Source of the DNA: an uncultured Clostridia bacterium | Lineage (GTDB): Bacteria; Bacillota; Clostridia; TANB77; CAG-508 | Assembly: GCA_934162625.1 (NCBI GenBank) | Contig: CAKPJM010000040.1 | Coordinates: forward strand, 1 to 9,954 | Length of the DNA stretch: 9,954 nt | Direction of reading: 5' to 3' | Part shown: piece after piece, positions 1-5,347 of the stretch | Numbering within the stretch: position 1 is the first letter of the stretch | Layout of the letters: every line of letters begins with the position of its first letter | Program-made: the position numbers and the translations under genes | Notes under the pieces: model-generated | What the model saw: the letters and a program-made list of their open reading frames with translations, nothing else | The model's database searches: none | Told to the model about the DNA's origin: nothing

Positions 1-654
1 GATAAAAAGTCTATAAATTATAATGTGTATAATAATAAATATATAATTAGTAATTTTCCACTGGATTATGGAAATTATTTATATAATCAAGAAGTAATTT
101 ATGAATATGATATAAACAAAGCAAAACAAATATTAAGAGATAATGGATGGACTTATATAAATAACTGTTGGAAGAAGAAAAATAATAAGTTAGAGTTTAC
201 CCTTATAGTAAATGAAAGTAATACGAGGAGAGTTCTATTAGCAGAAGAAATAAAAGAACAATTACAAGAAATAGGTATTAGAATAAGTATTATAAAGGTT
301 AATGATAATAATTATAATAACTATATAAAAAATAAAAGATATGATATTATATTAACTGGAAATATTGTAGCTAATTATCCAGATTTACAAAATTATTTTG
401 GAGAAGGCAATTTATCTAATTTTGCAAATAAAGAAGCAACAGAAATACTAAAAGATATAAATAACATAAATGATGAGAAAATGATGGAAAGCAAATATTC
501 TAGACTAATGGAAATATACAAAGAAGAGGCACCATTTATAAGTTTATATTTTAATAGTTTATTTGTATTAACTAGAACAAATCTAAAAGGCGATTTGTCT
601 TTTAACTGGTATAATTTATTTTATAATATAGACAATTGGTATAAGATAAAATAA
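1..654 (+). CDS. ABC transporter solute-binding protein, oligopeptide type (SBP_bac_5), C-terminal part
   Basis: This is the 3' part of a gene whose reading frame is open to base 1, so the start lies outside the window; a GTG at 25 is internal to the frame and probably not a real start. About 217 residues remain. The segment reading YDINKAKQILRDNGW, the following KLEFTLIVNESNTRR, then AEEIKEQLQEIGI, a YDIIL strand, and late PFISLY match the order of motifs in the second lobe and C-terminus of family 5 solute-binding proteins (OppA/DppA-like). Such proteins are lipoproteins outside the membrane that hand peptides or nickel-type ligands to an ABC permease. Ligand specificity cannot be read from this piece, and the permease genes would have to lie outside the window. 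The next gene, recA, has its own promoter 15 bp after this stop, so the two are probably separate transcription units. No clear terminator lies between them. Confidence 0.85.
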   Translation, partial: DKKSINYNVYNNKYIISNFPLDYGNYLYNQEVIYEYDINKAKQILRDNGWTYINNCWKKKNNKLEFTLIVNESNTRRVLLAEEIKEQLQEIGIRISIIKVNDNNYNNYIKNKRYDIILTGNIVANYPDLQNYFGEGNLSNFANKEATEILKDINNINDEKMMESKYSRLMEIYKEEAPFISLYFNSLFVLTRTNLKGDLSFNWYNLFYNIDNWYKIK

Positions 655-668
655 TTTTATAAAAAACC

Positions 669-696
669 TTGACAAAAAAAATATATCATATATAAT
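669..696 (+). promoter_or_regulatory. Sigma-A promoter of recA
   Basis: A perfect -35 box TTGACA (669-674) and a perfect -10 box TATAAT (691-696) are separated by 16 bp and lie 40 bp upstream of the recA start codon. Transcription would begin near 703. The ribosome binding site AGGAGG is at 723-728, 7 bp before the ATG. A LexA-like palindrome sits exactly at the expected transcription start. Confidence 0.8.
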
Positions 697-701
697 AATA
701 G

Positions 702-715
702 CAAACATACGTTTG
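702..715 (+). promoter_or_regulatory. LexA (SOS) operator of recA
   Basis: The 14-mer CAAACATACGTTTG is an inverted repeat, CAAAC/GTTTG, around the 4-bp centre ATAC. It fits the Gram-positive SOS box CGAAC-RNRY-GTTYC (DinR/LexA of Bacillus and relatives) at 12 of 14 positions; the two deviations are the second and last bases. It covers the predicted start point of the recA promoter, where a bound LexA dimer would block transcription until DNA damage triggers LexA self-cleavage through RecA. No lexA gene is in the window. Confidence 0.75.
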
Positions 716-735
716 AAAATATAGGAGGAAATAAA

Positions 736-1776
736 ATGAGTGATGAAAATTTAGAAAAGAAAAAAGCACTAGAAGTAGCATTAAGCCAAATAGAGAAGCA
801 GTTTGGAAAAGGTTCAGTAATGAAACTTGGAGAATATAAAGCAATGAATGTAGAAGCGATTCCTACAGGAGCATTAGGATTAGATATAGCATTAGGAATA
901 GGAGGAGTTCCTAGAGGAAGAATAATAGAAATATTTGGACCAGAATCTTCTGGAAAAACAACACTTGCATTACATATAATAGCAGAAGCTCAAAAAATGA
1001 ATGGAGAAGCAGCTTTTATAGATGCAGAACACGCATTAGACCCAGTATATGCAAAGCACTTAGGAGTTGATATAGATAATTTAATAGTTTCACAACCAGA
1101 TACAGGAGAACAAGCATTAGAAATTACAGAAAGCTTAGTTAGAAGTGGAGCTCTAGATGTAATAGTTGTAGATTCTGTTGCTGCACTAGTGCCAAAAGCA
1201 GAAATAGATGGAGATATGGGAGACTCACATATGGGACTTCAAGCAAGGCTTATGTCTCAAGCATTAAGAAAATTAGCAGGAGCAATAAACAAATCAAAAA
1301 CAGTGATAATTTTCATTAACCAATTAAGAGAAAAAATAGGAGTTATGTTTGGAAATCCAGAAACAACTACAGGAGGAAGAGCACTAAAATTTTATGCTTC
1401 TGTAAGATTAGATATTAGAAAAATAGAAAATATAAAACAAGATGGAGAAGTAGTAGGAAACCGTGCAAGAGTAAAAGTAATTAAAAACAAAGTTGCACCT
1501 CCATTTAGAGAAGCAGAATTTGATATTGTATATGGTAAAGGAATATCTAAAGAGGGAAATATATTAGATATGGCAGTTAACCTAGATATAATAGAAAAAA
1601 GTGGATCTTGGTTTAGCTACAATGGAGAAAAAATAGGCCAAGGAAGAGAAAATGTAAAACAGTATTTGCATAATAATCCAGAACTTATGGCAGAGGTAGA
1701 GAAAAAAGTTAGAGATAATTTTGAACAAGCATTTGAAAAAAGTCTAGGAGATAATGAAGAAGACGAAGAAGAATAG
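736..1776 (+). CDS. recA: Recombinase RecA
   Basis: RecA forms ATP-dependent filaments on single-stranded DNA, carries out strand exchange in recombinational repair, and stimulates LexA autocleavage in the cytoplasm. At 346 residues the protein is of normal full length. Visible landmarks are the N-terminal helix with KQFGKGSVMKLG (21-32), Walker A GPESSGKT (68-75), the Walker B strand DVIVVDS (141-147), the L1 region with MGDSHMGLQAR (161-171), FINQLREKIGVMFGNPETT (193-211) leading into L2, the signature ALKFYASVRLDIRK (216-229), and a strongly acidic C-terminal tail (NEEDEEE) as in other RecA proteins. The ATG is supported by AGGAGG with 7-bp spacing and by the usual N-terminus. A sigma-A promoter and a LexA-like operator lie just upstream, indicating SOS induction. 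The RecA regulator recX follows, but a repeat element is interposed. Confidence 0.99.
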   Translation: MSDENLEKKKALEVALSQIEKQFGKGSVMKLGEYKAMNVEAIPTGALGLDIALGIGGVPRGRIIEIFGPESSGKTTLALHIIAEAQKMNGEAAFIDAEHALDPVYAKHLGVDIDNLIVSQPDTGEQALEITESLVRSGALDVIVVDSVAALVPKAEIDGDMGDSHMGLQARLMSQALRKLAGAINKSKTVIIFINQLREKIGVMFGNPETTTGGRALKFYASVRLDIRKIENIKQDGEVVGNRARVKVIKNKVAPPFREAEFDIVYGKGISKEGNILDMAVNLDIIEKSGSWFSYNGEKIGQGRENVKQYLHNNPELMAEVEKKVRDNFEQAFEKSLGDNEEDEEE

Positions 1777-1785
1777 AATTAATTT

Positions 1786-1933
1786 ATAAATTGTAATTTG
1801 TATGAACGATTCTAGGGACTGTCCCTCTTTTGTTGGATAACAAAAGGGGGACTGTCCTGAATCGTAAATATAATTTATTGCAAGAGAAATTGTAGGGGGG
1901 CGATTTTAATGGCTTGCCTTCAAAGAAATTACT
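1786..1933. repeat. MITE-like dispersed repeat, copy 1 (between recA and recX)
   Basis: This 148-bp element begins 10 bp after the recA stop. Its left end (1786-1816) matches the second copy at 4956-4986 in 29 of 31 positions, its inner block 1847-1862 matches 5021-5036 in 14 of 16, TGTAGGGGGG (1891-1900) recurs exactly at 5070-5079, and its right end (1919-1933) matches 5094-5108 in 14 of 15. The blocks keep order and orientation. The ends resemble terminal inverted repeats: 1792-1806 agrees with the reverse complement of 1919-1933 at 12 of 15 positions. The element has no coding capacity. The likely nature is a non-autonomous, transposase-mobilised repeat or a REP-type palindromic element; the mobilising enzyme is not in the window. 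Confidence 0.75.
1806..1865. repeat. Long imperfect hairpin inside repeat copy 1
   Basis: The arms ACGATTC (1806-1812) and GAATCGT (1859-1865) pair perfectly. After a 2-nt bulge the stem continues through GGGACTGTCCCTCTTTTGTT on the left against AACAAAAGGGGGACTGTCCT on the right, with 17 of 20 matching positions (one of the three others can form a G-U pair) and a tiny loop near 1836-1839. No T-tract follows, so it is not an ordinary terminator. In RNA it could stabilise the recA 3' end or act as a processing site. Similar GGGAC-type hairpins are dispersed in many clostridial genomes (recalled, not searched). Confidence 0.75.
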
Positions 1934-1959
1934 CTAATAATAAATGATAGGAGCAATCA

Positions 1960-2406
1960 ATGGATTATGTAGAAGAATTTGACAAACTAAAAACAAAAGT
2001 ATTAAAATACATATTATTCAAAAAAAGAACAGAACAAGAAGTTAGACAAAAATTCAAGGAAGATAGTGGAGAACTCTTAGATGATGTAATAGAAGAATTG
2101 AAAGAGCTCGATTATATAAACGATGAATTCTATGTACAGAGAGCTGTAAATGAATTTAGAAATTTAAAAAATATGTCAATAAAAGAAATTGAATATAAAC
2201 TGATGACAAAAGGAGTAAAAAAAGATATAATAAATAATTATATATATTCTAATAAGGAAGACTTATTAGAATATGAATTAAACTCTGCAAAAAAAATATT
2301 TATTAAGAAACAAAATTTACTAGAACCAGAAGAAATAATAAATTATCTAAAGAAAAAAGGCTATTTACAAGAAACAATAAAAATAGCACAAGAAGATATT
2401 AACTAG
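1960..2406 (+). CDS. recX: Regulatory protein RecX
   Basis: RecX binds the RecA filament and modulates its ATPase and strand exchange, usually inhibiting or capping the filament. The 148-residue product is all-helical and matches the tandem three-helix layout of RecX: LKYILFKKRTEQEVRQKF (15-32), the characteristic IEELKELDYINDEFYVQRAVNEF (44-66), then SIKEIEYKLMTKGVKKDII (73-91), and a last repeat ending NYLKKKGYLQETI (128-140). It is at the short end for the family (E. coli RecX is about 166 residues and Bacillus RecX about 260), but it has both ends and no break. The ATG is preceded by TAGGAG with 6-bp spacing. No separate promoter is visible after the repeat at 1786-1933, so it is probably cotranscribed with recA. 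scpA follows after 11 bp. Confidence 0.9.
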   Translation: MDYVEEFDKLKTKVLKYILFKKRTEQEVRQKFKEDSGELLDDVIEELKELDYINDEFYVQRAVNEFRNLKNMSIKEIEYKLMTKGVKKDIINNYIYSNKEDLLEYELNSAKKIFIKKQNLLEPEEIINYLKKKGYLQETIKIAQEDIN

Positions 2407-2417
2407 GAGAAATAAAA

Positions 2418-3167
2418 GTGAAAAATATACTAACATTAGAAACAAATAAATATGAAATTAGATTAGATAATTTTGAGGGGCCATTAGACCTACTATGTCA
2501 CTTAGTAGACAAAAATAAAATGAATATAAATGAAGTTAATATTTCCAAGATTACAGACCAATATATGGAATATATAAATACAATGAAAAAATTCAATTTA
2601 GATATAACAAGTGAATTCATAGTAATGGCATCTACACTCCTTTATATAAAGTCTAAAAGCTTATTACCAAAACAAGTAGAGGATGAAGCAGAACTTACAG
2701 AAGAAGAATTAATACATAGAATAATAGAGTATAAAAAATATAAGGAAATTTCTAAAAAGTTAAGAGAAGCTTTTGAAAAGAATTCAAAGAGGTTTTATAA
2801 GGCTCCAGACAAAATAGAATTACCAAGCAGAAAACTAGAAGAAAATTATTCAAAAAATTTAGTAGAAAGAGCATATAAAGACTTAATAGAAAAAAATAAG
2901 GCAAAAATCAATAAAAATGCAATAAATATAGAAAGAATTGCTATAGTGGAAACAGTAACAGTAGCTAGCAAAGTTAAAGACATATTTAAAGAATTGGTAA
3001 AAAAACCAAAATTTATTTTTAATAAATTATGTAAAACAAAGAAATACACAAAATTAGAAACAGTAACAGCATTTACAGGAATTTTGGAACTTACAAGGAG
3101 AAATAAAATAAAAACAAGGCAAGAAAAAACTTTTGGGGATATAGAAGTAGAAAAAGCAAGGGGTTAA
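2418..3167 (+). CDS. scpA: Segregation and condensation protein A
   Basis: ScpA is the kleisin subunit of the bacterial SMC-ScpAB condensin, bridging the SMC heads to compact and segregate the chromosome. The 249-residue protein shows the N-terminal SMC-binding domain with the family signature LDNFEGPLDLLCHLV (16-30), ITSEFIVMASTLLYIKSKSLLP (63-84), a charged linker, and a C-terminal winged helix with TVTAFTGILELTRRNKI followed by FGDIEV. Length is typical. The start is GTG (2418) with AGGAGA at 2405-2410, which overlaps the recX stop region, so recX and scpA are one operon. The partner scpB, commonly directly downstream in Firmicutes, is absent here: a terminator overlaps the scpA stop codon and an unrelated gene follows. 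It may lie elsewhere in the genome. Confidence 0.95.
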   Translation: MKNILTLETNKYEIRLDNFEGPLDLLCHLVDKNKMNINEVNISKITDQYMEYINTMKKFNLDITSEFIVMASTLLYIKSKSLLPKQVEDEAELTEEELIHRIIEYKKYKEISKKLREAFEKNSKRFYKAPDKIELPSRKLEENYSKNLVERAYKDLIEKNKAKINKNAINIERIAIVETVTVASKVKDIFKELVKKPKFIFNKLCKTKKYTKLETVTAFTGILELTRRNKIKTRQEKTFGDIEVEKARG

Positions 3168-3179
3168 CCTTGTTTTTTT
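3157..3179 (+). terminator. Intrinsic terminator of the recA-recX-scpA unit
   Basis: CAAGG (3157-3161) pairs with CCTTG (3168-3172) around the loop GGTTAA, followed by a run of seven T. Upstream As can pair with the T-run, extending the stem. The stop codon of scpA (3165-3167) lies in the loop. Confidence 0.8.
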
Positions 3180-3249
3180 ATGTTAATTGTGATAATATTC
3201 TATTACCCTTATTTATTTCTCTACAAAATACTAAGAAAGGAAGGCTTTT

Positions 3250-3612
3250 ATGAAAGAGAATAGAGATTTCAGAAAAGGCATTTGGACAGTAGAAATACTC
3301 CAGGCTGAAGGCAATTTGTCTAAGAGAATTCTTGAATATTCAGCAAGAGATTTCTATGGGCCAACAATGCAACTCAGAGAGACAATAATAAAAGGCAAAA
3401 TCCCTCAAATTGAACCATTACCAGACACTTATATGTGTGATGAGACTTCTGTATCCGTTGGCGCCGAAAAACTGGCTGAACAGTTTTCGACAGAATATTA
3501 TAAAAAGAAAGGAAAGTTTTATCTTATTTCAAAATTTGGGACAATATTGATTGATTCTGAAAAGGCAGGCGAAATCATCAAAGCTTTCAAATATGAAATT
3601 CAAATTTTTTAA
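3250..3612 (+). CDS. Unrecognised 120-residue protein in the scpB position
   Basis: I do not recognise this protein. It has 120 residues, no signal peptide or membrane segment, one Cys (in TYMCDET), a mixed alpha/beta look with a helix around 84-92 (AEQFSTEYY), and a C-terminal strand KFYLISKFGTILIDSE followed by a short helix and a basic-hydrophobic end. The ATG follows AAGGAAGG (3237-3244) at 5-bp spacing, a good ribosome binding site. Counting bases 3251-3600 gives about 35% GC, with a 60-bp stretch at 47%, whereas sampled stretches of scpA are about 17-28%. Codons such as CTC, GGC, GCC and TCC are rare elsewhere in the window. It is closed off by terminators at 3157-3179 and 3648-3688, so it forms its own unit. 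A weak candidate promoter is TTGTGA (3187-3192), 17 bp, TATTTA (3210-3215). Recent transfer is likely; the function is unknown. Confidence 0.7.
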   Translation: MKENRDFRKGIWTVEILQAEGNLSKRILEYSARDFYGPTMQLRETIIKGKIPQIEPLPDTYMCDETSVSVGAEKLAEQFSTEYYKKKGKFYLISKFGTILIDSEKAGEIIKAFKYEIQIF

Positions 3613-3647
3613 GTTTTTAAGTAGAGAAAAAGGGGTTAGTTAATCCC

Positions 3648-3688
3648 TAGGCTAGCAAACACTATATGTTTGCTAGCCTAATTTTTTT
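3648..3688 (+). terminator. Strong intrinsic terminator after the 120-codon gene
   Basis: A perfect 13-bp stem, TAGGCTAGCAAAC (3648-3660) with GTTTGCTAGCCTA (3668-3680), surrounds the 7-nt loop ACTATAT and is followed by A and seven T. The downstream stretch to 3826 holds no gene that I can support. It contains only a weak possible promoter (TTGAAT 3720-3725, 17 bp, TGTATT 3743-3748) and the ribosome binding site of the next gene. Confidence 0.92.
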
Positions 3689-3826
3689 ACGTATATAACA
3701 AAGCTATTATGCCTTAAAGTTGAATAAACAAATCAAGTAGCATGTATTTTATTAACAGAAATTTACAAATAGATTTAATAAATTTCAAAAAAATGGAAAT
3801 AATATAAGAAACTATAGGAGTAAATA

Positions 3827-4468
3827 ATGATTTTTTTATTAATTATGATGATTGGAATTCTAATGATATGCATAATATTTTTAGTACTAGCACTATCTAA
3901 TTTAGAGATAAATATAGAAGGGCTTCAATTAGACACGACTAAAAAGCCTATAATTTATAACACTCTAATATATATAAAATTAAAACTATTTAATCACATT
4001 ACTTTTCTTAAAATAAAAATAGATAATAAAAAGATAAATAAAATGAAAAATTCGAAACTTGCAAAAAGCAAAGCACTAAAAAAGGCATTTTATAAACAAA
4101 AGGCGATACTAAAAAAAGAAGGAATGAAAATAGTTAAAAACTTAGATATTAATCTTGAACAGATAAATCTAAAACTAGTAATAGGATTAATAGACACAAT
4201 GGTTACAATACTATCAATTCCAATACTTTCAACAATTATCTCTATAATTATAGCAAGGACTACAAAGGAATATATAAAGGAAGATTATAAATATACTATA
4301 ATACCTGATTATGGTACAAATTTAGTTATTAAAATTCAACTAAACTGTATAATAAACATTAAATTGGCACATATTATGAAAGTAATATATATGTTATTAA
4401 AAAAAGGAAGTGAAAAGAATGATGAGAGAACATCCAATAGAAGGACTTATGTCTGCAGCAATGGATAG
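3827..4468 (+). CDS. DUF2953 membrane-anchored protein (YtfI-like)
   Basis: The 213-residue protein starts with a single hydrophobic segment (about residues 2-23) and continues with alternating amphipathic strands, a lysine-rich helix (71-105), then INLKLVIGLIDTMVTILSIPILSTIISIII (113-142) at the position of the G-x-x-DA-like motif of DUF2953, and a strand region ending near KLAHIMKVIYMLLKK. Family function is not established; in Bacillus the equivalent ytfI precedes ytfJ, and the pair is known from the forespore programme. The ATG follows TAGGAG with 6-bp spacing. Its last 50 bases overlap ytfJ in another frame, so the terminal 17 or so residues (RTSNRRTYVCSNG end) are probably not conserved. 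Overlap and conserved order indicate translational coupling with ytfJ. Family assignment rests on context and topology more than on residues. Confidence 0.75.
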   Translation: MIFLLIMMIGILMICIIFLVLALSNLEINIEGLQLDTTKKPIIYNTLIYIKLKLFNHITFLKIKIDNKKINKMKNSKLAKSKALKKAFYKQKAILKKEGMKIVKNLDINLEQINLKLVIGLIDTMVTILSIPILSTIISIIIARTTKEYIKEDYKYTIIPDYGTNLVIKIQLNCIINIKLAHIMKVIYMLLKKGSEKNDERTSNRRTYVCSNG

Positions 4469-4955
4469 CATTCAAGATATGATAGATGTTAATACAATAA
4501 TAGGAGACCCTATTGAAACTAACAATAATGTTGTAATTATTCCAATTTCTAAGGTTAGTTTTGGTTTTGCAGCTGGAGGTAGTGAATTTAGCGAAGAAAC
4601 CATAGATGAATATACAAGAAAAGATAAAGATGAAGAAGAGATAAAATATAAGTTGCCATTTGGAGGTGGAGCTGGAGCAGGAGTAAGTATAAATCCTATT
4701 GCATTTATAATAGTCCAAGAAAAAAATGTAAAACTATTACCAGTAAACCACTCTTCAACAATAGATAGACTATTAGATTACGTACCTGATTTGTTCGAAA
4801 AGATAGGCAAGAAAATGAATAAAAATAATATAATTAAAAATGAAATAGATGAAATAATAAAAAAAGAAGAAAAGCATAAAGAAGAGGACAAACTAAAAAA
4901 TAAAGATAAAGAAGAATATGAAATAGAATATCAAGAAGATGAACTAGATGATTAG
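4419..4955 (+). CDS. ytfJ: GerW/YtfJ family sporulation protein
   Basis: YtfJ (GerW family) is made in the forespore in Bacillus and is needed for normal spore germination in related bacteria; its biochemical role is unclear. The match is clear: HPIEGLMSAAMDSIQDMIDVNTIIGDP (5-31), VVIIPISKVSFGFAAGGSEF (38-57), and KLPFGGGAGAGVSINPIAFIIV (78-99), then VKLLPVNHSSTIDRLLDYVPDL. I chose ATG 4419 because AAGGAAGTGA (4404-4413), close to the full anti-Shine-Dalgarno complement, lies 5 bp upstream; ATG 4422 is equally possible, and a GTG at 4410 falls inside the ribosome binding site and is unlikely. After the conserved domain (to about 130) comes an unusual 45-residue, very charged Lys/Glu tail that makes the protein 178 residues against about 150 in Bacillus. 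It overlaps the DUF2953 gene by 50 bp. No clear terminator follows before the repeat. Confidence 0.95.
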   Translation: MMREHPIEGLMSAAMDSIQDMIDVNTIIGDPIETNNNVVIIPISKVSFGFAAGGSEFSEETIDEYTRKDKDEEEIKYKLPFGGGAGAGVSINPIAFIIVQEKNVKLLPVNHSSTIDRLLDYVPDLFEKIGKKMNKNNIIKNEIDEIIKKEEKHKEEDKLKNKDKEEYEIEYQEDELDD

Positions 4956-5108
4956 ATAAATTGCAATTTGTATAAACGATTCTAGGAATTGGTATTAAAA
5001 TTACCAAAGCTGGAGATTTTGGGGACTGCTCTGAATTCACTCAAGATGCCAAACTTATTGAAAATGTTGTGTAGGGGGGAGTTTACCCCCATCTTCGAAG
5101 AAATTACT
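4956..5108. repeat. MITE-like dispersed repeat, copy 2 (after ytfJ)
   Basis: This is the second, more degenerate copy of the element at 1786-1933, in the same orientation and starting at the very next base after the ytfJ stop. It shares the left end (29 of 31), the inner block GGGGACTGCTCTGAAT (5021-5036), TGTAGGGGGG (5070-5079) and the right end TTCGAAGAAATTACT (5094-5108). The left arm of the long hairpin in copy 1 is replaced by unrelated sequence containing a small GGTA/TACC hairpin, and GGGGG (5075-5079) can pair with CCCCC (5086-5090). AAATTGCAATTT at its left end is a perfect palindrome. Confidence 0.72.
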
Positions 5109-5137
5109 TAAAAAAATGAAAAAAATACAAAAAACAC

Positions 5138-5166
5138 TTGCAAAAGTTGTAAAATTATAGTATCAT
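5138..5166 (+). promoter_or_regulatory. Sigma-A promoter of the uraA leader
   Basis: TTGCAA (5138-5143) and TATCAT (5161-5166) are separated by exactly 17 bp. Transcription should begin near 5173, which puts the leader ORF ribosome binding site AGGGTG (5174-5179) at the extreme 5' end of the RNA. No other promoter is visible between here and uraA, so the permease depends on read-through of the terminator at 5289-5318. Confidence 0.7.
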
Positions 5167-5186
5167 CTTTCGCAGGGTGTAAAAAA

Positions 5187-5294
5187 ATGATAAGAATATT
5201 AAATATTGAATTGAATAAAAAGTACTCAAAAACAACTGTATTTTTGATTTATTTAGTATTTTTATTTAATTTTATAAATATTATAATTCACTAA
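5187..5294 (+). CDS. 35-residue T-rich leader peptide upstream of uraA
   Basis: The small reading frame starts at ATG 5187, 7 bp after AGGGTG (5174-5179), and ends with TAA at 5292-5294. The product begins MIRILNIELNKKYSKTT and then becomes a hydrophobic run of V, F, L, I, Y and N residues to the terminal IIIH. Two readings are possible. As a leader peptide, the hydrophobicity is merely a by-product of T-rich codons and what matters is that a ribosome follows RNA polymerase toward the terminator. As a real small membrane peptide, the second half could span the membrane. The position of the stop codon inside the left arm of the terminator (5289-5297) favours the leader reading. The frame is short and AT-rich, so chance occurrence is not excluded. 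Confidence 0.5.
   Translation: MIRILNIELNKKYSKTTVFLIYLVFLFNFINIIIH
5218..5263 (+). promoter_or_regulatory. Possible pause hairpin in the uraA leader
   Basis: AAAAGTACT (5218-5226) can pair with AGTATTTTT (5255-5263) over 9 bp with one G-U pair, and inside it CAAAAA (5227-5232) pairs with TTTTTG (5241-5246). It is followed by a very U-rich transcript up to the terminator. Such a hairpin before a U-rich stretch would promote polymerase pausing, as in the E. coli pyrBI leader. AT-rich pairing makes this weak evidence by itself. Confidence 0.35.
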
Positions 5295-5318
5295 AATGAC
5301 AATTTTAGTGTTTTTTTT
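5289..5318 (+). terminator. Intrinsic terminator (attenuator) in front of uraA
   Basis: CACTAAAAT (5289-5297) pairs perfectly with ATTTTAGTG (5302-5310) around the loop GACA and is followed by eight T. It lies between the leader promoter and uraA, 30 bp before the uraA ATG, and its left arm contains the leader ORF stop codon. A ribosome finishing the leader would cover the left arm and prevent the stem from forming. Confidence 0.82.
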
Positions 5319-5347
5319 ACCCTTAAATAAAAAATAGGAGGAATAAA

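Noticed and set aside
1806..1865. Hairpin after recA as an intrinsic terminator
   Set aside because: The stem is long but is followed by AAATATAATTT rather than a T-run, and recX has no promoter of its own.
1909..1947. 12-codon ORF at the right end of repeat copy 1
   Set aside because: No ribosome binding site, and copy 2 does not preserve the frame.
3742..3807. 21-codon ORF in the gap before the DUF2953 gene, considered as an scpB remnant or small gene
   Set aside because: No ribosome binding site precedes it, and the residues do not resemble ScpB; it is expected by chance in such AT-rich DNA.
4374..4718. 114-codon minus-strand ORF across the DUF2953/ytfJ junction
   Set aside because: It lies opposite the conserved YtfJ motifs; low-complexity composition is typical of a shadow frame.
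5173..5347. PyrR-binding leader or purine riboswitch upstream of the permease
   Set aside because: No PyrR anti-antiterminator motif (AGTCC-NGNGAGGYT type) and no purine riboswitch core are present in the leader.
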